NCBI GenBank assembly: GCA_044426235.1
Contig: JAWXUS010000004.1
Coordinates: 1-64,000, forward strand
Origin: JAGHEK01 sp044426235
Lineage (GTDB): Bacteria > Bacillota > Clostridia > Peptostreptococcales > Peptostreptococcaceae
Direction of reading: 5' to 3'
Length of the DNA stretch: 64,000 nt
The notes under the pieces: generated by a model
The model's input: the letters and a program-made list of their open reading frames with translations, nothing else
The model's database searches: none
Told to the model about the DNA's origin: nothing
In this document: in pieces, positions 51,772 to 59,610 of the stretch
How positions within the stretch are numbered: the first letter of the stretch is position 1
Layout of the letters: the number at the start of each line of letters is the position of its first letter
Translations under genes and position numbers: made by a program

Positions 51772-52425
51772 ATGGATATAATAAAAGCATTAGAAACTAG
51801 ATACTCAACTAAGAAATTTGATTCACAAAAAGAAATATCAAAAGAAAATATGGAAAAAATCGAAGATTTACTTCAATTATCTCCATCATCAACAAATGTT
51901 CAACCTTGGCACTTTGTAGTAGCTACTACTAAAGAAGGAAAAGAAAGAATAGCAAAATCTGCTGAAGGATTCTACTCATTCAATAAAGATAAAATTTTAG
52001 ATGCATCAGCTGTTGTAGTTTTATCAACTAAATTAGATTTATCAGAAGAATACTTAATGCATTTAACTGAAAAAGAAGCTCAAGATGGAAGATTTGCAAA
52101 TAATCAATTAAGAAATGATAACCACGTAGCAAGAAAAACTTTCGCTGATTTCCATAAATATGATTTCAAAGATGCTTTCCAATGGGCTGAAAAGCAAGTT
52201 TATCTAAACTTAGGAAACTTATTATTAGGAGCTGGAGCTCTTGGTATAGATGCAATAGCTATGGAAGGAATAGATATGAAGGCTTTAGATATGGAATTTG
52301 GTCTTAGAGAAAAAGGATTCGCACCTTCAGTTGTAGTTTCACTTGGATACCACACAGAAGATGATTTCAATGCTAAATTACCAAAATCAAGACTTTCTAA
52401 AGATGAAATAATAGAAAGAGTTTAA
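51772..52425 (+). CDS. nfsB: NfsB-like oxygen-insensitive NAD(P)H nitroreductase
   Basis: FMN-dependent reductase acting on nitroaromatics, quinones or dihydropteridine. The 217 residues align from end to end with enterobacterial NfsB: MDIIKALETRYSTKKFD, LLQLSPSSTNVQPWHFVVA (FMN-binding region), YLNLGNLLLGAGALGIDAIAMEG and the final FNAKLPKSRL. AAGGAG precedes the ATG. It has its own promoter and terminator. The strong likeness to a proteobacterial family and the accessory location suggest possible transfer, but codon use looks like the neighbours. Nitroreductases of this type activate nitroimidazole drugs. Confidence 0.9.
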   Translation: MDIIKALETRYSTKKFDSQKEISKENMEKIEDLLQLSPSSTNVQPWHFVVATTKEGKERIAKSAEGFYSFNKDKILDASAVVVLSTKLDLSEEYLMHLTEKEAQDGRFANNQLRNDNHVARKTFADFHKYDFKDAFQWAEKQVYLNLGNLLLGAGALGIDAIAMEGIDMKALDMEFGLREKGFAPSVVVSLGYHTEDDFNAKLPKSRLSKDEIIERV

Positions 52426-52446
52426 TAATATATTATTAATTATATT

Positions 52447-52472
52447 AAGCTTACCATAATTATGGTAAGCTT
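52447..52472 (+). terminator. Palindromic hairpin after nfsB
   Basis: A 26-bp perfect palindrome (AAGCTTACCATAA with its complement) lies after the nfsB stop, followed by TTAAT. The weak T tail means partial readthrough into the VOC gene is possible. Confidence 0.6.
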
Positions 52473-52503
52473 TTAATAGATTATATAAGAAAGGGATAAA
52501 ATT

Positions 52504-52896
52504 ATGATAAAGACTAGAAAATTAGATCACGTTGGATTAATAGTTGATGATTTAGAATCTGCTGTTAAGTGGTATCAAGAGATTTTAGGATTCACAATAC
52601 AAGCAAAGTTTAAAAGTTCATATGGTATGGAATTTTATTACCTTGAAAACTGTGATGGTGTAGTCTATGAACTTTATGAAAATAAAAACTTAAGTCCAAT
52701 GGAAAGAGGTAAGATTGATCATATGGCATATGTATCAGATGATATAGAAGCTGATTATGAATATTTTAAAAATATGGGATGTACATTCACAACAAATGGA
52801 ATAGGTTATTTAGATTTTATATGGGAAAATGGAGTATATTTCTTTATGATACAATCAGAAACTGGTGAAATAATAGAGTTTTGTCAAAAGAAATAA
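52504..52896 (+). CDS. VOC family (glyoxalase/bleomycin-resistance fold) protein
   Basis: A 130-residue vicinal-oxygen-chelate metalloprotein. Two beta-alpha-beta-beta-beta modules are visible, each opening with a metal histidine: LDHVGLIVDDLE (His9) and IDHMAYVSDDIE (His73). Glu56 (VYELYE) and Glu125 (GEIIEFCQ) complete the H-E-H-E site of glyoxalase I and methylmalonyl-CoA epimerase. The substrate is unknown; the nearby nitroreductases suggest a detoxification role. GAAAGGG precedes the ATG, and the next gene starts 16 bases after the stop. Confidence 0.85.
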   Translation: MIKTRKLDHVGLIVDDLESAVKWYQEILGFTIQAKFKSSYGMEFYYLENCDGVVYELYENKNLSPMERGKIDHMAYVSDDIEADYEYFKNMGCTFTTNGIGYLDFIWENGVYFFMIQSETGEIIEFCQKK

Positions 52897-52912
52897 ATTA
52901 GGAGGAGTAAAA

Positions 52913-53419
52913 ATGAATTCGATATTTACAAGAAGAAGTATAAGAAGATACACAGATGAATATGTTGCAGATGAAAAGATAGAGAAAATACTTAGAGCGG
53001 GTATGCAATCACCTTCTGCAGCAAGTCAAAAACCTTGGGAATTTTTAGTTATAAGGGATAAAGATAGATTACAACAATTATCAAGAATGAATCCATATGC
53101 AAGTTCAATTGCAAGTTCATCAGCAACAATAATTATATTTGGTAATACTGATAGAATGATTTTACCTCCATATTGGCAACAAGATCTAGGAGCTTGTACT
53201 CAAAATATGTTACTTGAAGTAACAGAACTTGGACTTGGTTCAGTTTGGATAGGTCTTGCACCAGATGAAAAATACCTTAATTTTGTAAATGAAATGTTTG
53301 ATGTACCAAGCAATATGAAAGCATATAGTATAATTCCAATTGGATATCCAGCAGAAAATCAATCTAATAAATTCGTTGATAGATATGATGAAAGTAGAAT
53401 ACATAAAGAAACTTTTTAA
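52913..53419 (+). CDS. Nitroreductase family protein
   Basis: A short 168-residue FMN-dependent nitroreductase, distinct from NfsB. It shows the family signatures IFTRRSIRRYTDEYV, AGMQSPSAASQKPWEFLVI (FMN region near 31-49) and the late LGACTQNMLLEVTELGLGSVWIGLAP (near 107-132). The natural electron acceptor is unknown. TAGGAGGAG precedes the ATG and it likely shares a transcript with the VOC gene. The HxlR regulator follows. Confidence 0.88.
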   Translation: MNSIFTRRSIRRYTDEYVADEKIEKILRAGMQSPSAASQKPWEFLVIRDKDRLQQLSRMNPYASSIASSSATIIIFGNTDRMILPPYWQQDLGACTQNMLLEVTELGLGSVWIGLAPDEKYLNFVNEMFDVPSNMKAYSIIPIGYPAENQSNKFVDRYDESRIHKETF

Positions 53420-53443
53420 TTAATGTATAAAATTTAATATTTT

Positions 53444-53486
53444 AAAGTTTATATGTATACTTTTTATTTTTAATAAGTGATATAAT
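53444..53486 (+). promoter_or_regulatory. hxlR promoter with candidate autoregulatory inverted repeat
   Basis: TATAAT at 53481-53486 is preceded at the -35 position by an imperfect inverted repeat, AAAGT-N10-ACTTT (53444-53463). Such sites with AAAGT/ACTTT arms resemble MarR/HxlR-type operators. Autoregulation is inferred. Confidence 0.4.
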
Positions 53487-53533
53487 ATACTTAAATTTTA
53501 AAAAATTATTTTTTAAATGCAGGAGTTTTTTAT

Positions 53534-53890
53534 ATGGATGATAAAAAAGTATTTTATTGTAATGTTGAGTTAACATTAGATATAATAGGTGGTAAATGGA
53601 AACCTCTTATAGTTTATCAAATTGGAAAATTTGAAAATATAAGATATGGAGAATTAAAAAGAAAAATACCGAACATAAATGAAAGAGTTTTAAGTAGGCA
53701 ATTAAGAGAACTTGAAGAACATAACTTAATAAAGAGAAAAATATATGATGAAAAACCTCCCAAAGTTGAATATTCACTTACTGAAATAGGTAAAAGTTTA
53801 ATATCTGTACTTTATGATTTAGGTGAATGGGGTAAAAAATATAACGGAGATTTTAATTACGGAGAAATTGATTTTTCTGAAGAATGCTAA
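53534..53890 (+). CDS. HxlR-family winged-helix transcriptional regulator
   Basis: A 118-residue regulator of the HxlR/YodB/HypR family, which often senses reactive electrophiles or disulfide stress and controls nitroreductases. The core TLDIIGGKWKPLIVYQI (residues 14-30) and LSRQLRELEEHNLIKRKIY (near 53-71) form the winged helix. Cys9 near the N-terminus is at the position of the redox cysteine of YodB/HypR; a second cysteine is the last residue. GCAGGAG precedes the ATG. The last 42 bases around its end, encoding NYGEIDFSEEC and the stop, recur at 55417-55458. Confidence 0.9.
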   Translation: MDDKKVFYCNVELTLDIIGGKWKPLIVYQIGKFENIRYGELKRKIPNINERVLSRQLRELEEHNLIKRKIYDEKPPKVEYSLTEIGKSLISVLYDLGEWGKKYNGDFNYGEIDFSEEC

Positions 53891-53892
53891 AA
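53851..53892 (+). repeat. 42-bp direct repeat, left copy (3' end of hxlR)
   Basis: The bases are identical to 55417-55458. This copy is the functional 3' end of hxlR including its TAA stop at 53888-53890. The bases outside the repeat differ on both sides. Confidence 0.97.
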
Positions 53893-53924
53893 GCCTGATT
53901 TCTATATTAGAAATCAGGCTTTTT
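53889..53924 (+). terminator. Terminator after hxlR, within the inserted segment
   Basis: AAAGCCTGATTTCTA and TAGAAATCAGGCTTT form a stem followed by T. It begins at the inner edge of the left repeat, so it belongs to the inserted segment. Confidence 0.85.
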
Positions 53925-54080
53925 TTGTATTTATATAATTTTATTTTATTTTATTTTATCTATATTTATTAAAGATTATTTAGAAGTAAATTTATAATAT
54001 ATTTTAAAACAGTGTAATAAATAATTAAACATACTAATATATTAAAATTTATAGGGGAGATAATTTTTTAGGGGGATAGT

Positions 54081-54701
54081 ATGGATTTAGAAATAAAAGA
54101 GTTTTTAGAAGAAAGAAATATAACTAGACTGTGTCATTTTACAAAAATTAGTAATTTAGAAAGTATATTAAATAATGGCTTACTTTCTCTTGACACATTA
54201 GAAAATAAAGGGTTAAATTATAGTTATAATGATGAGCAGAGATTAGAGAAAAAAAGAGATGCAATATGTACGTCTATAACATTTCCTAATTATAAAATGT
54301 TTTATAAGTATAGAGAGATTATTAATGGTGGTAATGAAGAGTATTGTGTATTAATTTTAGATGCAAGCGTATTGTATGAAAAGAAATGTTTATTTTGTAT
54401 CACTAATGCAGCTAGTAATAAAGAGAAATATAGACATGATTATGATAAAATGGGCATAAAGGGATTAAAAGAATTATTTTACGATCACGATTGTAGACAG
54501 GTTGGTCTATTAGGTTTAGAGTATGCTACCGATCCTCAGGCAGAGGTATTAGTTTTAGAAGACATAGAAATAAATTACATAAAATCAATAAATTTTATTT
54601 CTGGAGAAACAGATTTTCCGTGGAAAGAATTTTCTAATATGATATTTTATCAAAATGAAGACTTATTTAAATATAGAGATGATTATGAGTACTGGAGTTA
54701 A
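54081..54701 (+). CDS. darT: DarT-like (DarT1 type) DNA ADP-ribosyltransferase toxin
   Basis: Predicted toxin that uses NAD+ to attach ADP-ribose to DNA bases. The 206 residues match the DarT/DUF4433 pattern: an N-terminal NAD-binding motif ITRLCHFTKISNLESILNNGLLS (His19, Thr21, residues 14-36), a middle KRDAICTSITFP segment (59-69), and a C-terminal AEVLVLEDIEINYI segment with candidate catalytic Glu155. AGGGGGA precedes the ATG. The next gene starts 2 bases after its stop. It lies between 42-bp direct repeats. In the DarT1 branch the target is guanine; that subtype is inferred from the NADAR-like partner rather than the macrodomain protein DarG. Confidence 0.75.
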   Translation: MDLEIKEFLEERNITRLCHFTKISNLESILNNGLLSLDTLENKGLNYSYNDEQRLEKKRDAICTSITFPNYKMFYKYREIINGGNEEYCVLILDASVLYEKKCLFCITNAASNKEKYRHDYDKMGIKGLKELFYDHDCRQVGLLGLEYATDPQAEVLVLEDIEINYIKSINFISGETDFPWKEFSNMIFYQNEDLFKYRDDYEYWS

Positions 54702-54703
54702 TT

Positions 54704-55405
54704 ATGGCGATAAGGCAAGTATATAAAGTAAGTGAAGTAGGAAATGAATTTGTAGAAAAAATAAATATTGATTTTAAATGGAATCCTGGTTTTTCAGCTA
54801 GTCAAAAGCAGAAAAATATTAGGGCATTACATTGTGGCTATAAAGATATTTATGATAATGATAATATTTTAGAGATTTCGAGCAAATCAGAAGAAGTATT
54901 GGGTGTAAATCTTAGTGCATTTAATTTGAATATAACTACTGTAAAAAAAAATCAAAGATTTAGTGTTGAATGTGCATTTCAGTCTAGCAAAGTATTTAAA
55001 AATGGAGGACCATACATAGATATTTTAACTAAGGACTCTAGACAAGCTAAAAAGGATATAAGATTGAAAGAATCAGGGGATCTAATAGGATTTGAATTTT
55101 TTGGTATGTCGTGGGAACTAGAACCTAAGACATTATTTTATGATTGGTTATATATGAATGCGTTATATAAACAAGAAGAATTATCTAAAGAGATTTTAAA
55201 ATATGATGCTTTTACAGATATAGAATTTAATCATAATAAATCAATAAATTGTCAAGCTTATTCGGCAGCATTATTTGTATCATTAAGTAGACGAAATTTA
55301 ATAGATGAGGCTATGGAGAATATAAATAATTATAAAAGAATAATAACTGGATTAAATAATGCAGATAATAATGATATATATACAGAACAGATAACATTTA
55401 TTTAG
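54704..55405 (+). CDS. Putative NADAR-type antitoxin partner of DarT1
   Basis: Predicted antitoxin that removes ADP-ribose from DNA. The 233 residues match what I recall of DarT1-associated NADAR proteins: FKWNPGFSASQKQKNIRALH (24-43), the VECAFQSSKVFKNGGPYIDI core (near 88-107), SRQAKKDIRLKESGDLIGF, EPKTLFYDWLYMNAL, and YDAFTDIEFNHNKSINCQAYSAALF near 177-201. The family match is from memory, without a search. Its GGAG site lies in the last codons of darT and its ATG is 2 bases after the darT stop, so toxin and antitoxin are translationally coupled. No macrodomain is seen. It ends 11 bases before the right direct repeat. Confidence 0.7.
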   Translation: MAIRQVYKVSEVGNEFVEKINIDFKWNPGFSASQKQKNIRALHCGYKDIYDNDNILEISSKSEEVLGVNLSAFNLNITTVKKNQRFSVECAFQSSKVFKNGGPYIDILTKDSRQAKKDIRLKESGDLIGFEFFGMSWELEPKTLFYDWLYMNALYKQEELSKEILKYDAFTDIEFNHNKSINCQAYSAALFVSLSRRNLIDEAMENINNYKRIITGLNNADNNDIYTEQITFI

Positions 55406-55416
55406 TATATTAATAG

Positions 55417-55458
55417 TTTTAATTACGGAGAAATTGATTTTTCTGAAGAATGCTAAAA
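55417..55458 (+). repeat. 42-bp direct repeat, right copy (displaced hxlR 3' end)
   Basis: A perfect copy of 53851-53892, including the hxlR C-terminal codons and stop, but with no upstream hxlR sequence. It is followed directly by a bidirectional terminator, probably the original hxlR terminator. Confidence 0.97.
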
Positions 55459-55492
55459 TAACCGACTTTTAAAAGTCGGTTATTTTTTTATA
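55458..55492. terminator. Bidirectional terminator between the repeat and the ABC genes
   Basis: AATAACCGACTTTT and AAAAGTCGGTTATT form a perfect stem with T on the plus strand and A on the other side, serving the convergent ABC operon and the plus-strand unit. Confidence 0.88.
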
Positions 55493-56165
55493 GCTTATCT
55501 TTATCTACTTTTATTAAATTTTTGTTTTTAACTAGGTATACTTCATCAGATTCCATTGCAATTTCTTTATTGTGTGTAACCATTAATATTGTTTTTCCTT
55601 CATTTTTAACAATATCTTTGAAGATATCAATTATTTCATTTGAAGTATTTTCATCAAGGTTTCCAGTTGGTTCATCTGCAATTATTAAATCTGTTTGGCA
55701 ACAAAGTGCACGTGCTATTGCAACTCTTTGTTGTTGACCACCACTTAAAGTTAAAGTTTTTTGTTTTGCTTTATCGTTATCTATTCCAACCTTTTGTAGC
55801 ATATCAAGTGCAAATTGTTTATTATTTTCAGTTTTAATATTTTTTATAGACATAGCTGAAGTTACATTTTCAAGAGCTGTCATATAATTTAGCAGGTTAT
55901 ACCCTTGGAATATTATTGAAACGTGTTGATTTCTAAATTTCTCAAGTCCAATACTCTTAAGTTTTTCACCTTTATATATTATATCTCCGCTATCTTGTTT
56001 ATCAAGACCACAAGCAAGTGATATAAATGTTGTTTTACCAGAACCTGATTGACCAACTATTGTATAAAATTTACCTTTTTCAAAATTTACATCTATATCT
56101 TTTAAAATTAAGCTATCTTTACCATATGAATAATTTACGTTTTTAAATTGTAATATATTTTCCAT
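55488..56165 (-). CDS. ABC transporter ATP-binding protein (MacB/LolD type)
   Basis: ATPase of a MacB-type exporter or mechanotransducing ABC system. The 225 residues show Walker A VGQSGSGKTTF near 38-48, Q-loop IFQGYNLLNYMTALENV, signature LSGGQQQRVAIARAL near 139-153, Walker B LIIADEPTGNLDE and the switch histidine MVTHNKE. It lies 10 bases downstream of the permease gene on the reverse strand and forms an operon with it. The cargo is unknown; peptide antibiotic export or envelope stress are common roles for this type next to a two-component system. Confidence 0.92.
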   Translation of the reverse strand: MENILQFKNVNYSYGKDSLILKDIDVNFEKGKFYTIVGQSGSGKTTFISLACGLDKQDSGDIIYKGEKLKSIGLEKFRNQHVSIIFQGYNLLNYMTALENVTSAMSIKNIKTENNKQFALDMLQKVGIDNDKAKQKTLTLSGGQQQRVAIARALCCQTDLIIADEPTGNLDENTSNEIIDIFKDIVKNEGKTILMVTHNKEIAMESDEVYLVKNKNLIKVDKDKL

Positions 56166-56175
56166 AAAACTCCTC

Positions 56176-57603
56176 CTAATTGTGTCTACTAAGTATAGTT
56201 TTTGGATTTAATCTCATAACGAAAGATGATGGGATTATTGTTGCAACCATTGTTATACCTAAAGAACAAAGTGACATTTTCACTAAATCTTCACTATTTA
56301 TACTAACATCTAATTCATCAATTGCATCTACTGAAGTAGTATTTCCTGTGAAAGGATTTCTACTTTGATCACGACCACTACTAAATCCATTGTTAGTTTC
56401 CTCAGAAGTTGAAATCTCTTGACTAATTAATTGATCTGCAACTGTTGAACTTATAGTTTCCCCAACTAATGATGATAAGCATAAACAAACTATTAAAACA
56501 GTAACAGTTTCAGTTAATAATTGAAGAACTATTTTATATTTTTTTTCTCCAAGTCCCATAAGTATTCCCATTTCGTGAACTCTATCTTTAATAGATAACA
56601 TTATTACTAATGTTAGAACTAATCCACCAAATACAAGTACTATAATTAAAGTTGTTTTAGAGAATGATGCAACATTTTCAATAGGACCCATCATAGCATC
56701 ATAAGATGCGCTATTTGCATCAAGTTTAAATGTGTCAAAATCTATATTAGAATTACTACTTACCTCAGCCATAAAAGTATCTATATTTAAAGGATCATTT
56801 AAGTATAATTTAATACTATCAACGCTATCAGTAGTACCTTTTAATTCATTTGATAAAGTATATGGAACATACATATTATTATATGGAAGTTGAGATGTCA
56901 TTCTAAATGCACTTTCACTAACTTCACTACTATCAGCAAATATTCCAACTATTTCAGCAGTAACAACAATAGTTTCATCAATGTATGAATTTAAGTTTAT
57001 AGTATCACCAACTACTAAAGAATTAAGTTCGGCAAAACTTTGTTCCATTAAAATAACATTACTATTTAAATCGTCTTCAGTTAATTCACGACCATCGATT
57101 AATTCAATTAAGCCACTAGTAACCTTATCTTCATTTATCATATTAGAAACACCAGTTAAAGTAATATCTCCAGTTGCCATTTGTTGTCTATTACCACCCG
57201 TTTGATCAGTAGTTGATTCAGTAGTTTCCTCGACACCAACTGCTAATAAAGTATCATCTAAATTTGCAGCAGAATTTGATGTAACTGAATAGTCAATAAC
57301 GTATTCAGATGATATTAATTCATCTATGTATGATGTAGGAACTGGAACTTGTTCTATTCTTTGTCCCCTTATTCCTTCTTCAGAACTATTTCTTGCCTCC
57401 TCCATTAATTTTTCAATATCTTGAGTCAAACTAACTGTTGCTCCAAGTTTTTGTCTTGCAGCATCTGATGCAAGATTTGTTGCTGATTGTATACTAAAAC
57501 TAGTAAGAGTAACTAGCGATACAGTTAGCATAATTAAAAACATTATAAATGTTTTTCCTTTTCTCTCAATTAGAGATTTAAAGCCACGAAATATGAAATT
57601 CAT
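56176..57603 (-). CDS. ABC transporter permease (MacB/FtsX type)
   Basis: Membrane subunit partnered with the ATPase gene after it. The 475 residues have a membrane helix at about 17-38, a large extracellular domain (40-315, with a Gly/Gln/Thr-rich variable stretch near 125-150), and three C-terminal helices (about 320-345, 365-390 and 440-460) typical of the FtsX domain. A second extracellular insertion lies between helices 3 and 4. On the reverse strand AAGGAAGGGAT precedes the ATG. Two AACCTTAAA direct repeats lie just upstream and are probably its control site. Confidence 0.88.
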   Translation of the reverse strand: MNFIFRGFKSLIERKGKTFIMFLIMLTVSLVTLTSFSIQSATNLASDAARQKLGATVSLTQDIEKLMEEARNSSEEGIRGQRIEQVPVPTSYIDELISSEYVIDYSVTSNSAANLDDTLLAVGVEETTESTTDQTGGNRQQMATGDITLTGVSNMINEDKVTSGLIELIDGRELTEDDLNSNVILMEQSFAELNSLVVGDTINLNSYIDETIVVTAEIVGIFADSSEVSESAFRMTSQLPYNNMYVPYTLSNELKGTTDSVDSIKLYLNDPLNIDTFMAEVSSNSNIDFDTFKLDANSASYDAMMGPIENVASFSKTTLIIVLVFGGLVLTLVIMLSIKDRVHEMGILMGLGEKKYKIVLQLLTETVTVLIVCLCLSSLVGETISSTVADQLISQEISTSEETNNGFSSGRDQSRNPFTGNTTSVDAIDELDVSINSEDLVKMSLCSLGITMVATIIPSSFVMRLNPKTILSRHN

Positions 57604-57650
57604 AATATTTATCCCTTCCTTTTTTGATTATGCTATAATAATAAAAGCTA

Positions 57651-57670
57651 AACCTTAAATGAACCTTAAA
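57651..57670 (-). promoter_or_regulatory. Direct repeat, likely response-regulator binding site
   Basis: AACCTTAAA occurs at 57651-57659 and 57662-57670 with an 11-bp period, one DNA turn. That is the usual layout for OmpR-family dimers. On the reverse strand it reads TTTAAGGTT twice and lies at the -35 position of the permease gene, ahead of a TATTAT-like -10. The adjacent response regulator is the natural candidate. Confidence 0.55.
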
Positions 57671-57704
57671 GTTAAATAATAAATTTTTAGAAAGGAGAAT
57701 AAAT

Positions 57705-58376
57705 ATGAAAATATTATTGGTAGAGGATAATGAAGTTTTATCGAAAAGTGTTGTTGAGGGTCTTTGTTTTACAAATGAAACCTTTGAGATAGAAACTGCT
57801 TTTAATGGGGAAGATGCAATTTATGAGGCGCAAAAAAATATCTACGATATAATAATTTTAGATATAATGTTACCTGATATGAACGGAATTGATGTGTTAA
57901 ATAAAATAAGAAAAATAAGCCAGATACCAGTTATAATGCTTACTGCAAAAGAAGATATAAATGATAAAATAAGGGCATTTGATAAGGGTGCGAATGATTA
58001 TATAACAAAGCCTTTTTATATGGAAGAATTAGTTGCAAGAATTTATGCACTTCTTAGAACAAGTAAAATAATTGATAAAGAAAATATACTTAGCTTTAAA
58101 AATTTAAATTTAAATTTATCATCTAGAAAAGTATATTTAAACAATGAAGAAGTAGGTATATTTAAAAAGCAATTCGATATTTTAGAATATTTTTTAGTTA
58201 ATAAGGGTCAAATTTTAATGAAAGAACAGATTTATGATAGGATATGGGGAATAGAAAGTGATACACCGCTTGAAATTGTTGAAGTAAATATTAGTGGTCT
58301 TAGAAAAAAATTAAAAGATTATTCTAAATATATAAAAACTAAAAGAGGAGTGGGTTATATTTTTGAAGATGAATAA
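57705..58376 (+). CDS. OmpR-family response regulator
   Basis: DNA-binding half of a two-component system. The 223 residues have a receiver domain with phospho-acceptor Asp53 (IIILDIMLPDMNG), Thr80 and the ANDYITKPF lysine near 101, and a C-terminal winged helix (about 125-222, with EQIYDRIWGI and VEVNISGLRKKLKDYSKYIKTKRGVGYIF). AAGGAG precedes the ATG. It is divergent from the ABC exporter and overlaps the histidine kinase gene, so it probably controls the exporter. Confidence 0.94.
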   Translation: MKILLVEDNEVLSKSVVEGLCFTNETFEIETAFNGEDAIYEAQKNIYDIIILDIMLPDMNGIDVLNKIRKISQIPVIMLTAKEDINDKIRAFDKGANDYITKPFYMEELVARIYALLRTSKIIDKENILSFKNLNLNLSSRKVYLNNEEVGIFKKQFDILEYFLVNKGQILMKEQIYDRIWGIESDTPLEIVEVNISGLRKKLKDYSKYIKTKRGVGYIFEDE

Positions 58377-59610
58377 TAAATTATTTACTAAAACTAAAAA
58401 TAAATTAATATTTTTGTATACTAGTATAGTCGGAGTAGTTTTTTTATTTTTTTCAATATTTATTTATCAGTACTTTTATGATTTTACTTATAATGATATA
58501 GATAGATCTCTCAATGATCAATTACATAAAATAGTTATAGATCTTAATTTATTTAATATTAGAAGTTTAGTATTAAATAAAGGAGGACTTCAAGATCAAA
58601 TGGTATATATTTGGGAAGGAGAAGAATTAATATTTGAATCACCAAGAGAAATTGCAAAAGAAATTAGACCATATGAACTTAGTAAGGATATATCTAATGG
58701 AATTTCATCTTATTCATATAAGGATTACCATTTTAGACAAATAAAAAATACTGTTAATGAATATAGTATAGAAATAATAAAAGTAGTTAATACAGAAGTT
58801 TTAATGCTAACTAATCTTAGAAATATAATGTTTTTCTTTACTATTATAGGACTTATAGTGGTTTATTTAATAGGAAAATTTTTGACAAAAAAAGCACTAG
58901 AACCGATTGAGGCATCGTGGGAAAATCAAGTATTATTTATTCAAGATGCCTCTCACGAACTTAGAACACCTCTTACAATAGTTTTTACTAAGTTACAGAA
59001 TATAATAAAAAATCAAGACCAATCAGTTAGTAGTCAAATGCCAAATATAGTTATTATTATGAAAGAAATTAGAAGACTTAGAAAGTTAGTTTCTGATTTA
59101 TTAAAATTAACTAAAGAAGATGGGGTAGTTGAACTTAACTATCAAAATGAAGATATAGGAAGTATATTTAGTGAAATAATTTCTGAATATGAAGAGATTA
59201 TTGAATTTCAAAATAAAAGATTTGAGTTTAGTAATGAACTAAAAAATCAAACGATAAATATAGATAAAGAAAAATTAAAACAACTTATAGTTATTTTTGT
59301 TGATAATTCTATTAAATATACAGATGAAAATGATTTAATAGAGATAAAATTACTTGATGAAAACCAAAATATCAAGATACAAATAAAAGATAGTGGAATT
59401 GGAATTAAAGAAGAAGAACTTGAATTTATATTCAATAGATTTTTTAGATCATCAAATGAAAGAAAAAATAATAGTGATGGATTTGGAATTGGACTTTCTA
59501 TTGCAAGCATATTAATTTCTAATTTAAATGGAAAAATATCAGTATCATCTAAAGAAAATGAAGGAAGTATTTTTTCTATAATTTTACCAAAGAACTTAAA
59601 AAAACATTAA
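58369..59610 (+). CDS. Sensor histidine kinase
   Basis: Membrane sensor of the two-component system. With the ATG at 58369 (overlapping the response-regulator stop as ATGAATAA) it has 413 residues. Membrane helices lie at about 12-35 and 152-170, enclosing an extracellular sensor of ~115 residues with no recognised fold. The HisKA motif IQDASHELRTPLTIV contains phospho-acceptor His196. The ATPase domain shows the N-box FVDNSIKYTDEND, DSGIGIKEEELE and the GFGIGLSIASI G-box. A TTG at 58363 is an alternative start. The signal is unknown. Confidence 0.92.
   Translation: MNNKLFTKTKNKLIFLYTSIVGVVFLFFSIFIYQYFYDFTYNDIDRSLNDQLHKIVIDLNLFNIRSLVLNKGGLQDQMVYIWEGEELIFESPREIAKEIRPYELSKDISNGISSYSYKDYHFRQIKNTVNEYSIEIIKVVNTEVLMLTNLRNIMFFFTIIGLIVVYLIGKFLTKKALEPIEASWENQVLFIQDASHELRTPLTIVFTKLQNIIKNQDQSVSSQMPNIVIIMKEIRRLRKLVSDLLKLTKEDGVVELNYQNEDIGSIFSEIISEYEEIIEFQNKRFEFSNELKNQTINIDKEKLKQLIVIFVDNSIKYTDENDLIEIKLLDENQNIKIQIKDSGIGIKEEELEFIFNRFFRSSNERKNNSDGFGIGLSIASILISNLNGKISVSSKENEGSIFSIILPKNLKKH

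Noticed and set aside
54704..55405. Macrodomain antitoxin DarG
   Set aside because: No macrodomain glycine-rich loops are visible. The conserved blocks fit the NADAR-type partner instead.
53893..55416. A prophage or integrative element carrying its own integrase around the DarT pair
   Set aside because: The interval holds only two genes and a terminator. No integrase, transposase or inverted-repeat ends were seen, so only a cassette or remnant can be claimed.
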